NCBI GenBank assembly: GCA_001725945.1
Contig: LRMT01000141.1
Location: forward strand, 1 to 64,000
Direction of reading: 5' to 3'
DNA from: Cupriavidus sp. UYMMa02A
Lineage (GTDB): Bacteria > Pseudomonadota > Gammaproteobacteria > Burkholderiales > Burkholderiaceae
DNA: 64,000 bases
The notes beneath the pieces were generated by a model. That model ran no database searches. It was not told the DNA's origin and saw only the letters and a program-made list of their open reading frames with translations. Every line of letters begins with the position of its first letter. Within the stretch, counting starts at the first letter, position 1. Positions 1 through 8,678 of this stretch are shown here, piece by piece. A program made the translations under genes and the position numbers.

Positions 1-344
1 CGTCGGTGTACGGATCAACGGTGCGGCCGCCGATGCCGAGACGCCACCCGTATTCAGACCGGCTACCGTGCGGGCACCGTCGGTGTACGGGTCGTACTTG
101 CCGATCTTGGCACCGTCGGTGTACGGATCAGCCTTCCCACACGTGCGCCATCGGTGTACGGGTCGACCTTGCCGATCTTCTCGCCATCGGTGAACGCGTC
201 GACCTTGCCGACGCGGTAGTTGTAGCCGTACGTATCTCCGGCGGAACCGCTGTCGCGCGGACCACCGGCTTGGGCGAAGCCGCTGGCGAGCGCGGCGGCA
301 AGGGTGGCTGCGGTGATCACGGTCTTGGCGAACTTGGCATTCAT
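1..344 (-). CDS. Exported DPYTDG-repeat protein, partial and frameshifted
   Basis: The start is the ATG at 344 on the minus strand. A signal peptide of about 26 residues ends at GFAQA. It is followed by tandem 12-residue repeats of the form KVDPYTDGARVG, with at least four copies when the frame is followed by eye. Two single-base shifts, near 137 and near 20, move the repeats between frames. The gene runs off the left edge. The family is not recognised; the cell location (periplasm or outside) is inferred from the signal peptide. The repeats are coding, with a period of 36 bases. Confidence 0.6.
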
Positions 345-421
345 GATGGGCTCCTTAGCTGGCGACCTCCCCTTGGGCGTCGCGGAATCGGTTCTTTGCT
401 GGGTCTCTCTTTTGATCTTAC

Positions 422-435
422 ATCTACTAGTAGAT
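422..435. promoter_or_regulatory. Perfect 14-bp palindrome, candidate operator
   Basis: ATCTACTAGTAGAT is its own reverse complement. It lies about 80 bases upstream of the repeat-protein start, and the same core recurs at 543-566. Its size and symmetry suit a TetR- or MarR-type dimer; which regulator binds is unknown. Confidence 0.45.
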
Positions 436-542
436 AGATAGCCTGATCTAAAAAAAGACCGTTTTCACGGTATTGCGATGGGCCCGTTGCAGAACCGGCT
501 TCCTTATCTTTGCCGGTGGAGCAGCGCTTCCATGACCCGAAT

Positions 543-566
543 ACTATCTACTACTAGGTAGATAGT
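543..566. promoter_or_regulatory. 9-bp inverted repeat, second operator-like site
   Basis: The arms ACTATCTAC and GTAGATAGT flank a 6-base spacer and share the CTAC/GTAG core of the palindrome at 422-435. The two copies lie about 120 bases apart between the repeat-protein gene and transposon debris. Confidence 0.45.
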
Positions 567-653
567 CAAGGAAAAACATTTCTATCGCGTCGATAGGGCC
601 TCGTCTTTCAACGACAACCCATTGATAAATATGGAGATTTACCGCCTTCCTGA

Positions 654-896
654 AGCGCGTTCGGGCTGCGCGGCGATGAGGATCTGGCGCGAATCTTCAG
701 CTAGCGCGAATGGCGCAAGGTGTCTCAGAGCCTCACGCTGCAGTATGACAAGGTGATGTACCTGCTCGAGGACCAGGCCGAGCACCGGCGCCTGATCCAC
801 CGCTACATCGAGGTCGCCGAATATCCGGATGGCCGGGTGGAGCTGTGGGCCGAGGGCGCCGCCCTGCCCTACACCACCTATGACCGCCTGGCGGAG
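654..896 (+). pseudogene. ISNCY-family transposase fragment (C-terminal part)
   Basis: The frame reads DEDLARIFS, then a TAG stop at 702-704, then REWRKVSQSLTLQYDKVMYL and on to ALPYTTYDRLAEI. This is the region after the integrase catalytic core in ISNCY transposases common in Burkholderiales. The catalytic core and the true C-terminus are both missing, and an internal stop is present, so this is a dead remnant. Similarity ends near 896, where another remnant begins. Confidence 0.7.
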
Positions 897-906
897 ATAC
901 CTTTTC

Positions 907-1161
907 CATACTCGAAGCAAAACATGTGAACTCCTTCCGCAGCTTGGCTTCGCGGACGCCGAAGAGATCCCGCTGAAAGCGAACATCGTGAAAGACATCA
1001 CCGACCGCATCCGAGTCAGCGGGCTGAGGTTGTCGGAAGCCGCCACTCTGCTTGATACCCCGCAATCGGATCTGCTCCTGGCGCTTGCCGGGAAGTTCCA
1101 GTCCTTCCGCGCAGCCGAATTGCGCATCTGGCGGGATCGGCTAAGCATGCCCTTGCGTTGA
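907..1161 (+). pseudogene. XRE/HigA-like antitoxin remnant
   Basis: The reading frame carries LGFADAEEIPLKANIVKDI followed by a helix-turn-helix-like stretch (LSEAATLLDTPQSDLL). This matches the pattern of small XRE-type antitoxins, in which the LGF-DAEE motif precedes a helix-turn-helix. No convincing start codon exists: the frame is fused to the transposase remnant upstream. The C-terminus (RDRLSMPLR) does not look like the family. No partner toxin gene is visible. The call rests on pattern recognition only. Confidence 0.42.
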
Positions 1162-1462
1162 TCGACGCCGGGAATTGGACGGTCCCTTGATCCCGCGATT
1201 TAGGCAACAGTTCAGGTTTCTGCTGACCGATCTGATTTTGCGGGCTCGCCGCCCTCATCACGCTAAGCGATTTTCGGCTGGAGCATTTTCTTGGCGATTA
1301 ATTGCATTATGAAGCGACCGTCCGGGCTGTTCCCCTTAGTCAGTATGACTCCCCTGGGGCAAAAGCTGGCCCGCCGTGAGGAATCTAACGCGGGTTAGCA
1401 TCTGCCAGAGCCGCATGGTGTGGACAATGCCACACCCGGCGATTTCCAGCGCGGAGGCCAGC
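1162..1462. other. Non-coding stretch before IS110
   Basis: No gene is seen. The right part is probably the left end of the IS110 element, because the transposase starts at 1463. IS110 elements lack long terminal inverted repeats, so the boundary cannot be fixed by eye. Confidence 0.4.
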
Positions 1463-2590
1463 ATGGAACACGATAGCACTTTGTATGTCGGTTTAGACGT
1501 CCATAAGGATTCGATCACCGTCGCTTATGCACTCGCCATGGCCGAGGTCGAACTGCTTGGCAAGATCGGTACCTCGAAGGCCGATATCGATCGCCTGTGC
1601 AAGCGCCTGCAGTCTAAAGCGCGCCGGATCCGCATCGTCTACGAGGCAGGCCCTTGCGGCTATGGCCTTTACCGGCAGCTTGCAGGGAAGGGATTCGAGT
1701 GCATGGTGTGCGCGCCGTCGCTGATCCCGAAGAAACCCGGCGAGCGTGTCAAGACCGATCGGCGCGATGCGGTCAAGCTCGTGCGATTGCTGCGCGCCGG
1801 TGACCTGTCAGCCGTGTACGTGCCCAGCGTCGAAGACGAAGCATTCCGGGATCTGTCACGCGCCTGGGTCAGCGCCAAGGACGATCTAAAGCGGGCCCGC
1901 CAACGGCTGAAGGCCTTTCTGCTTTCGCACGGTGTCCGCTACACCGGCAGAGCTGACTGGGGGCCAGCACACCGGCACTGGATAAGCGAATTTGCGTTCG
2001 ATAGCGCCTGGCAGCAACTTGCCTTTGACGAGTATCGCCGTGCTATCGAGGACCGGCTCGCGCAATGCAGCCGTCTCGAAGCGGCCCTGCGCGAGGCCGT
2101 GGTCAACTGGCGCTTCTACCCGGCCGTACTCGGCTTGCAGGCCATGCGCGGCGTGCAGTTCACCACGGCGATAGGCATCCTCGCTGAGTTAGGCGATCTC
2201 TCGCGCTTTATCCATCCGCGCCAACTAATGGCCTGGCTCGGTGTGACGCCCGCCGAACACTCGTCCGGCGAGAAGCGGCGACAGGGCAGCATCACCAAGA
2301 ACGGCAATAGCTATGCAAGAAAGCTGCTAATCGAAGCCGCCTGGAGTTACCGGCACCCGGCACGTGTGAGCCCCGAGATTCAACGCCGGCACGAAGGCAT
2401 CCCAAAGGCCATCGTTGACCGCTCCTGGGACGCCAGGTTCGACTGTGCCGGCGCTATCGGAGACTTGCCGCACGTGGCAAGAACCCGAACATTGCGGTGG
2501 TCGCGGTGGCCGCGACTGAGCGGGTTCATCTGGGATATCAGCCAGCTCGCGATGTCGCTTGCCGTACCGAACGAGGCGCGGGCAACGTAA
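1463..2590 (+). mobile_element. IS110-family transposase
   Basis: This is a DEDD-type recombinase of about 375 residues. The N-terminal motif YVGLDVHKDS carries the first catalytic Asp, and ERVKTDRRDAVKLVRLL lies near residue 95. The C-terminal Transposase_20 region carries MRGVQFTTAIGILAELGDL and SGEKRRQGSITKNGN. The start at 1463 is chosen because the family begins just before YVGLD. Between about 2430 and 2510 the frame slips and then returns: the alternative frame reads RLCRRYRRLAARGKNPNIAV, the expected family sequence, before SGFIWDI resumes. This means two compensating single-base shifts. Confidence 0.85.
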
Positions 2591-2865
2591 CCCAACACTG
2601 GGCTAGAAACATATTTGACACCTAATGTGGAGCCAGTTTCCTGAAGGCGGCGTAGCCCGGCACACGAGCAACCCGCGCCACAGCTACGCAACGGGGACTT
2701 CATCCGACTAGCGGCGTTAGATAGCGGCAGGCTCATTGGGCGGACCTCTGTAATGCGGTAGCCAACCCGCGGATATCAGCCTGATCCACCGTCGAGACTT
2801 ACTGCTACGTCGCCCTCAGGAAATTGGTGGGGAAGCAATATGGAACTGTGAAACTGAACTCAACC
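2591..2865. other. Non-coding stretch after IS110
   Basis: No gene is recognised. It probably contains the right end of IS110, followed by sequence up to the IS630 remnant. No clear inverted repeats are visible. Confidence 0.35.
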
Positions 2866-2869
2866 AATC

Positions 2870-3185
2870 TCCCGATTGACACGGGGAGTCATATCAGCTG
2901 TTTGGATCAACTGCGCCACCCGTTCGTCGTCGACCGTACGCGGCGCACCCGGGCGAACATCGTCGTACAGACCGGCGATGCGGCGCGCCACTTGCCCACC
3001 GTGGCATTGCCCATCTTCAGCCGTTCGGCGATCGCGCTATTGAGCTCCCCGTCCGCGCTGCTGAGAATGATGCGCGCCCGATTGCTCAGCGCTGCAGGCA
3101 ACGACCGGCTGCGCGCGAACGCTTGCAACTGCGCGAGTTCGTCTTCGCTCAACACCAGTTCGGCCTTCGGTCTGCCCGTCCTCAT
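2870..3185 (-). pseudogene. IS630-family transposase, N-terminal remnant
   Basis: It starts MRTGRPKAELVLSEDELAQL and continues through the family's helix-turn-helix (NSAIAERLKMGNATVGKWR). Part of the protein is then missing, and the sequence resumes in another frame as RIAGLYDDVRPGAPRTVDDE before ending near 2870. The DDE catalytic domain is absent. A separate IS630 fragment carrying the C-terminal half lies at 11406-12110. Confidence 0.75.
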
Positions 3186-3328
3186 CGTGGTATCTCCGTT
3201 CCCAAATTCCGAAACGGTAGGCAAAACTAATGCCAGTTATTTGTGGGACAGAACACTAACGCCTTACAGTTAATTTGGACGCCCACTGTGTCTCCCAACG
3301 CCTGCAGCTCCCCGACAGTGGGTGCCTG

Positions 3329-4227
3329 CTACGTATCCAGCTCCAAGCCGAGCTGCGCAACTAGCCACTGCACGAAGGTACCGACCTTCGGAAGGTGCAT
3401 CTCGTTTTGTCGGTAGGACAGGAAATGGGTTTCACGCGCGATATGAGCGAATTGGTCCTCGCCGATCGCAACAAGATCACCTCTGGCCAGTTCGCGCTCT
3501 GCCAAGCGGATGCTCTCGAGGGCGACACCCATGCCATCGACCGCCGCGGAAATCGCCAGCGCCCCTCGATCGAAAGACGCGCGTGGACGCGTCGGACAGA
3601 CCATGCCGTTGGCGCCAAACCAGTCTGGCCAGCTCACCCTGCTGAGCTGGGAATCGATCAGGGCAAGCCTTTCCATCTGATCTCGCAGCGACTCATCCGC
3701 ACGGATCAGTGATGGCGAACACAGCGGAACAATGCGCTCCTTGCCCAAGGGACGAACCACCAGGCCTGCCCGCGTGTGTGCAGAGCCATAGGTAATGGCG
3801 ACATCCACCTCACGCGCCTGCGTCAGGTCGATAGCCTCGGCGCCTGAAGACAATCGGATCGTGATGTCGCCATGCGTCTGCATGAACTGCGGCAGCCTCG
3901 GCCCAAGCCATTTCACTGCAAAGCTGGGCGCGCAGTAGACCGCCAGCACCTGTGACTGCGGGGCGAGTGCCACCTCGTTGCATGCGGCCTCGATGACATC
4001 GAACACCCGAGAAAGGCTTTCCTGAAGACGCTTGCCCTCCGGCGTGAGTTCCACGCGGCGAGTCCTTCGGTCAAAAAGCTTGCGGCTGAAGTACTCCTCG
4101 AGCTCCCGAACCTGGTGCTGATCGCCGATTGGGTCAAATGCAGTTCCTTTCCCGCCAGCGTAAAGCTCTCCAGTCGGGCAGCCGCCTCAAAGGCTCGAAG
4201 CAGCACAAAATTCGGCACACGCCTCAT
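3329..4227 (-). CDS. LysR-family regulator (frameshifted)
   Basis: A GcvA-like LysR regulator of about 299 residues. The N-terminal winged helix is clear (NFVLLRAFEAAARLESFTLA, then ELHLTQSAIS). One base appears missing near 4119: read one base on, the expected HQVRELEEYFSRKLFDRR continues into the substrate-binding domain, ending WLVAQLGLELDT. It is divergent from the class II aldolase and MFS genes, which it probably controls; an inverted repeat at 4253-4270 lies in the shared promoter region. The effector is unknown. Confidence 0.8.
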
Positions 4228-4252
4228 AAATCACCATCTATACATGAGTGTG

Positions 4253-4270
4253 GTTCATGCTTTCATGAAC
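4253..4270. promoter_or_regulatory. LysR-type inverted repeat in divergent promoter
   Basis: GTTCATG and CATGAAC form perfect 7-bp arms around a 4-base spacer. The site lies 26 bases upstream of the LysR start and about 110 bases upstream of the aldolase start. Size and position suit a LysR recognition site. Confidence 0.5.
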
Positions 4271-4380
4271 ACCCATCGTTTGTCAACGCGGTCCCCGGCA
4301 ACGACTATGAACATACCGCAGGCCCCAAACGCCTTTGCGAACACGAATAGTCCCTACAAGTTTTTCACCGAGGAGTTGAC

Positions 4381-5223
4381 ATGGCAGCAGTACTCGAACG
4401 CGCCCCGCAAGTCTTTAACGACCAGGAACGCACCTCCATTTATCAGCCGGAACAGATGGGACTGATCTATCCGTCCGTGCCCAAGTTCGCGACGCCCGCG
4501 GAAGAGCGGCAGCATCGCAAGGAACGCCTGGTCGCGGCCTGTCGCGCCTTCGCGCTGGAACGCCTGGACTACGGCTTTGCGGGCCACCTGACGGTGCGCG
4601 ACCCGGAGCATCCGGAGCTGTACTGGACCAATCCGATGGCGGTGCACTTTGCACAGGTGAATGTCTCGAATCTGATCTGCGCCGACCACGAAGGCCGTGT
4701 GGTCGAGGGCGACTACGCCATCAACCGCGCTGGTTTTGTGCTTCACGCCGCAGTTCACGAGATGCACCAGGACATCGTGGCGATGTGCCATGCCCACACC
4801 GAATATGGCACTGCCTTCGCCTCGCTGGGCAAGGGCATCGAACCGATGACGCAAGACGCATGTGCGTTCTATGAAGACCATGTCGTGATCGGCGACGAGG
4901 CGGGCAAGGTTGCGGTCGAGGTCAAGGGCGGTCACAAAGTGGCCAACGCCTTCAAGGGTGTCAAAGCAGCCATTCACCAGAATCACGGCCTGCTCACCGC
5001 GAGCCGTCACAGCATTGAAGCCGCGGCCTTCTGGTTCATCGCGCTGGAGCGCTGCTGCAAGCAGCAACTGATGATCGAAGCGACTGGCGTCAAGCCCCAC
5101 GTGGTGACGCCTGAGCGCGCCCGCTACAGCCGCGAACACGTCGGCAGCGACTACATCGGCTGGCTGCACTTCCAACCGATCTGGGATCACCTGCGCCTCA
5201 CCCAGCCGGACATGTTCGATTAA
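4381..5223 (+). CDS. Class II aldolase/adducin-family protein
   Basis: 280 residues with an intact frame; an AGGAG ribosome site lies 6 bases upstream of the ATG. The family binds a divalent metal through three histidines; CHAHTEYG (near residue 138) and QNHGLL (near 200) supply the expected ligands. Class II aldolase members act as aldolases or as decarboxylases (for example dihydroxyphthalate decarboxylases). With a transporter downstream and a Rieske oxygenase nearby, a decarboxylase or aldolase step in aromatic or hydroxy-acid breakdown is plausible. The substrate cannot be read from sequence. Confidence 0.82.
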   Translation: MAAVLERAPQVFNDQERTSIYQPEQMGLIYPSVPKFATPAEERQHRKERLVAACRAFALERLDYGFAGHLTVRDPEHPELYWTNPMAVHFAQVNVSNLICADHEGRVVEGDYAINRAGFVLHAAVHEMHQDIVAMCHAHTEYGTAFASLGKGIEPMTQDACAFYEDHVVIGDEAGKVAVEVKGGHKVANAFKGVKAAIHQNHGLLTASRHSIEAAAFWFIALERCCKQQLMIEATGVKPHVVTPERARYSREHVGSDYIGWLHFQPIWDHLRLTQPDMFD

Positions 5224-5334
5224 GCCATTGCCTCATCGGAGGTCACGCCCGTGACCTCACCGGCCGCATTCCGGGCAGCGCTACGCTGACGCGGCCTTCT
5301 CTGCATCGATAAATACAGCCCCAAGGAGACACCC

Positions 5335-6654
5335 ATGCAAACACCAGTGAGCGTGGCGACGCCCTACGTCGCCACCGAATCGGAAACGTATTCCAAGGTC
5401 ATGTGGCGGCTATTGCCGTTCCTGTTCCTCTGCTACATGTGCGCATACCTGGACCGCATTAACGTCGGGTATGCGAAGCTGCAGATGATGCAGGATCTTG
5501 GGCTTAGCGATGCCGTCTACGGACTTGGCGCGGGCATCTTCTTCGTGGGCTATCTTCTGTTCGAAGTCCCCAGCAACCTCATCCTGCTGCGCGTGGGCGC
5601 CAGGCGGTGGATCGCCCGCATCATGATCACGTGGGGCCTGATCTCGGCCGCCATGATGTTAGTCAGGACCCCGACGAGCTTCTACATCATGCGCTTCCTG
5701 CTTGGAGTGGCCGAAGCCGGTTTCATTCCGGCCATCTTGCTCTATCTGACCTACTGGTTCCCGTCATCGCGCCGGAGCAAGGTCACTGCGCTGTTCCTGA
5801 CAGGTATTCCCATGTCCGGCGTCATTGGGGGCCCGCTGTCAGGCTGGATCATGAGTGCTGTGCACGGCTCGCACGGCTGGGCTGGATGGCAGTGGCTGTT
5901 CTTGCTGGAAGGCATTCCCACGGTGGTTGTCGGCATCGTCGCGTTCTTCTATCTCGACGACAAAGTCTCGGACGCGAAGTGGCTGAGTTCGTCCCAGAAG
6001 ACGATGATCGAAAACAATCTGGCTGCAGAGAGCCGTGGTCACGCCTTGCATTCGGTGCGGGACGGGCTGACCAATCCGAAGATTCTGCTCCTCAGCTTGA
6101 TTTACTTCTTCTTCACCATGGGGCTCTACGGCGTCAGCTTCTGGTTGCCGACGATCGTCAAGGCAAGCGGCGTTTCCAATCCGTTGGACATCGGCCTGCT
6201 GTCGGCCATTCCGTACGCCGCTGCGACGGTTTCGATGATTCTCGTTGGTCAAAGCTCGGATAGCCGCGGTGAACGTCGCTGGCACCTGGCAGTACCGGGT
6301 GCGCTCGGGGCGCTGGGTCTGTGCTTTAGCGTGGCCTATGCCAACAATACCGCCATTGCGATGTTTGCCCTGACCATCGGCACGATGGGAATCATGACGA
6401 CGATCTCGCAGTTCTGGACCTTGCCGCCCGCGATTCTCGGGGGCGCAGCCGCCGCGGCCGGTATTGCGCTCGCCAATTCGGTAGGCAGCATCTCCGGTGT
6501 CATCAGCCCATATCTCATTGGGTGGGTCCAGACCTCGACCGGTACGACTGGCAATGGCGTGCTCGTCCTGGCCGCGAGTCTGATCATCGGCGCGCTGCTC
6601 GTGTTCACCGTGCCTGCGCAACTGGTGAACATTGGCAGGCGAGCGGGCCGGTAA
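5335..6654 (+). CDS. MFS transporter, ACS (anion:cation symporter) type
   Basis: 439 residues with about twelve hydrophobic segments. The first-helix motif FLFLCYMCAYLDRINVGYAK and the loop GARRWIARIMITWG are typical of the ACS subfamily, which imports carboxylates such as phthalate, tartrate or glucarate analogues with protons. The start is supported by AAGGAG before the ATG. It lies 111 bases after the class II aldolase on the same strand and is probably co-transcribed. It converges on the GntR gene 25 bases downstream. Confidence 0.88.
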   Translation: MQTPVSVATPYVATESETYSKVMWRLLPFLFLCYMCAYLDRINVGYAKLQMMQDLGLSDAVYGLGAGIFFVGYLLFEVPSNLILLRVGARRWIARIMITWGLISAAMMLVRTPTSFYIMRFLLGVAEAGFIPAILLYLTYWFPSSRRSKVTALFLTGIPMSGVIGGPLSGWIMSAVHGSHGWAGWQWLFLLEGIPTVVVGIVAFFYLDDKVSDAKWLSSSQKTMIENNLAAESRGHALHSVRDGLTNPKILLLSLIYFFFTMGLYGVSFWLPTIVKASGVSNPLDIGLLSAIPYAAATVSMILVGQSSDSRGERRWHLAVPGALGALGLCFSVAYANNTAIAMFALTIGTMGIMTTISQFWTLPPAILGGAAAAAGIALANSVGSISGVISPYLIGWVQTSTGTTGNGVLVLAASLIIGALLVFTVPAQLVNIGRRAGR

Positions 6655-6679
6655 CGGCCGAGGCGATAGGCGATAAGGC

Positions 6680-7362
6680 TCAGGCCGTCTGACGGGTGTC
6701 CCCGATGTATTCGACAAGACGGCTGGTCAGATTTTCCCGAGCGCGCGTGGTATGCAGATCGGTCAGTTCAGCCGCGCGCGCGCCGTCGCCTGCAGCAATG
6801 GCTTCCGCGATGGCCTCGTGTTCGTCCCAGATCGTCTTGCGTTGCTGCGCAGACGATTGCAGGACGGCCCCCATGGCGCGTCGGAGATGGACCCAATAGT
6901 TCTGCGCGCTCTGCTCGAGGAACGGATTGCCTGCTGCACGATAGATGGCGTGATGGAATTCCATGTCCGCGTCGATCATGGCCTTGACGTCCTTGCCCTG
7001 TGTCGTGCGCCGGCCGTTGGCAATGATCTTCGGATCGACCTTGAAGTGTCGCTTCGCCGCGAGCCGGGCCGCCAGGGCATCCAGCGAACCACGAATCTCG
7101 TAGAGGTGGCCGATCGACTCTATATCCAGCGGAGTCACAAGCACCCCCCGACCCGGAGCGTCTTGCACAAAGCCATCCTTCTTGAGGATCCGAAGCGCCT
7201 GAATGACGGGGGAACGCGACACCTGCATCTGCTCCGCAATTTCTTCCTGGGTCAGTCGCGTCCCAGGAGCAAGCGTCCCATCACTGATGGCGTCGAGAAG
7301 CATCTTGTACACCTCGTCGACGTAATCGGGCCGGATTGAATTTTGGGAAATGTGGTCGCCAT
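6680..7362 (-). CDS. GntR-family (FCD subgroup) repressor
   Basis: The N-terminal GntR winged helix (RLTQEEIAEQMQVSRSPVIQ) is followed by an FCD ligand domain with metal-site histidines (DADMEFHHAIYRAAGN; TDLHTTRARENL). The open frame begins at 7396, but those extra codons lie in a repeated operator-like motif. The ATG at 7362 gives MATTFPKIQS, has an AGAAGG ribosome site, and joins the main frame if one base is missing near 7333; this start is preferred by inference. FCD regulators usually repress a neighbouring catabolic operon and are released by its substrate or an intermediate. Confidence 0.82.
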
Positions 7363-7372
7363 GGTGACTGCC

Positions 7373-7387
7373 TTCTGAACTCTGTAT
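7373..7387 (-). promoter_or_regulatory. Operator-like motif, copy 1 (GntR promoter)
   Basis: On the minus strand ATACAGAGTTCAGAA, 11 bases before the preferred GntR start. The same 15 bases occur upstream of the reductoisomerase gene and of the Rieske oxygenase gene. Probable GntR autoregulatory site. Confidence 0.6.
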
Positions 7388-7450
7388 CCAGTTCATTGTG
7401 GTGGAGCGACCCGCTCAATGCAATGGATCTTCGGTGAACGCACGTGGTAC

Positions 7451-7480
7451 TTGACTTTGGCTTGATGCCAAGCCAACAAT
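7451..7480 (+). promoter_or_regulatory. Candidate promoter for the reductoisomerase gene
   Basis: TTGACT at 7451-7456 is followed after 18 bases by AACAAT at 7475-7480. A small inverted repeat (TTGGC/GCCAA, 7457-7471) lies in the spacer. The operator-like motif begins about 10 bases further on, as expected for repression. Confidence 0.4.
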
Positions 7481-7485
7481 CTGCA

Positions 7486-7510
7486 CTCTGAATACAGAGT
7501 TCAGAATTCG
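7486..7510 (+). promoter_or_regulatory. Operator-like motif, copy 2 (before reductoisomerase)
   Basis: The palindrome CTCTG-AATA-CAGAG at 7486-7499 overlaps the shared motif ATACAGAGTTCAGAATTC (7492-7509). It sits between the candidate promoter and the reductoisomerase start. Confidence 0.6.
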
Positions 7511-7537
7511 AATTAGAGCAACCGAGGAATCGATTTC

Positions 7538-8552
7538 ATGCGAGTTTTTACGACAAAGATGCTGATATTGCACTTTTGCGGAAGCAGAAGGTGGCCGTGA
7601 TAGGCTACGGTTCCCAGGGGCATGCGCATGCCCTCAACCTGAAGGACAGCGGTATCGACGTGGTCGTCGGCCTGCGCGAGGGCGGCGACTCCTGGCAGAA
7701 GGCGGCTGCAGCCGGACTTCAGGTCGCCAGCACGGCGCAAGCCGCGGCAGCCGCCGACTTTGTGATTCTTCTCATCCCCGACGAGACCATTGGCCGGGTG
7801 TACCGGGAAGCGATCGAGCCAGCCATGCGCGAAGGCGCAACCCTCGCCTTTGCGCATGGATTCAACATCCACTATGGCCAGGTCATTCCCCGCAAGGATC
7901 TGGACGTCGTCATGATCGCGCCCAAGGCGCCCGGTCACACGGTACGCTCGACCTATGCGGAAGGCGGTGGTGTCCCAGGCTGATCGCCGTCGCGCAAGAC
8001 CGGTCAGGACGCGCCCGGGATCTCGCGCTGGCCTACGCCACGGCCATTGGCTGCGGCCGCTCCGGAGTGACCGAGACCAATTTCCGCGAGGAGACCGAAA
8101 CTGACCTCTTCGGCGAGCAGGCAGTCCTGTGCGGCGGTACCGTCGAACTCATCAAGGCCGGCTTCGACACACTCGTGGAAGCCGGATACGCCCCGGAAAT
8201 GGCGTACTTCGAGTGTCTGCATGAACTCAAGCTGATCGTGGACCTGATCTACGAAGGCGGTATTGGAACGATGAACTATGGCATTTCCAACAATGCCGAG
8301 TTCGGCGAATACCTTACCGGTCCGCGCATCGTCACCAACGAGACCCGCGCCGCAATGAAGGCCGTTCTCGAATCTATCCAGACCGGTGAATACGCCAAGT
8401 CCTTCATTCTCGAAAGCCAGGCCGGCGGCCCTACCTTGCAGTCACGTCGACGCCTGACCGCGGCCCATCCGATCGAAGTGGTTGGCGCGAAGCTGCGCGA
8501 GATGATGCCGTGGATCCGCAAGTCGGCATTGGTCGACAAAACCATGAACTGA
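7538..8552 (+). CDS. ilvC: Ketol-acid reductoisomerase paralogue (frameshifted)
   Basis: Class I KARI of about 338 residues; the housekeeping enzyme converts acetolactate to dihydroxyisovalerate with NADPH and Mg. Visible are the nucleotide site VAVIGYGSQGHAHALNLKD and the metal and catalytic stretch TETDLFGEQAVLCGG followed by YFECLHELKLIVDLIYEGG. One T appears missing in the T-run at 7545-7549 (expected MRVFYDKDADIALL), and one base near 7978 (GGGVPG then LIAVAQDRSG). It lies between GntR and a Rieske oxygenase under a shared motif rather than with ilvBH, so it may serve this catabolic operon. A role in branched-chain amino acid synthesis cannot be excluded. Confidence 0.85.
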
Positions 8553-8620
8553 TCACCTCCAAGGCGCCAATTCCCGCGTAAACCCGAACTTACATCGCCG
8601 CATTGCGCACCTACCATTGG

Positions 8621-8638
8621 ATACAGAGTTCAGAATTC
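8621..8638 (+). promoter_or_regulatory. Operator-like motif, copy 3 (before Rieske oxygenase)
   Basis: ATACAGAGTTCAGAATTC is identical over 18 bases to copy 2. It lies 41 bases before the oxygenase start, implying a second promoter inside the cluster under the same control. Confidence 0.6.
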
Positions 8639-8678
8639 AGTAGTCAAAGACAACTGCAAGATCCACCAGGAGACCATC

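Noticed and set aside
1..230. Short direct repeats with a 36-base period, at first glance CRISPR-like
   Set aside because: There are no unique spacers. The repeats are contiguous and translate to DPYTDG peptide repeats behind a signal peptide.
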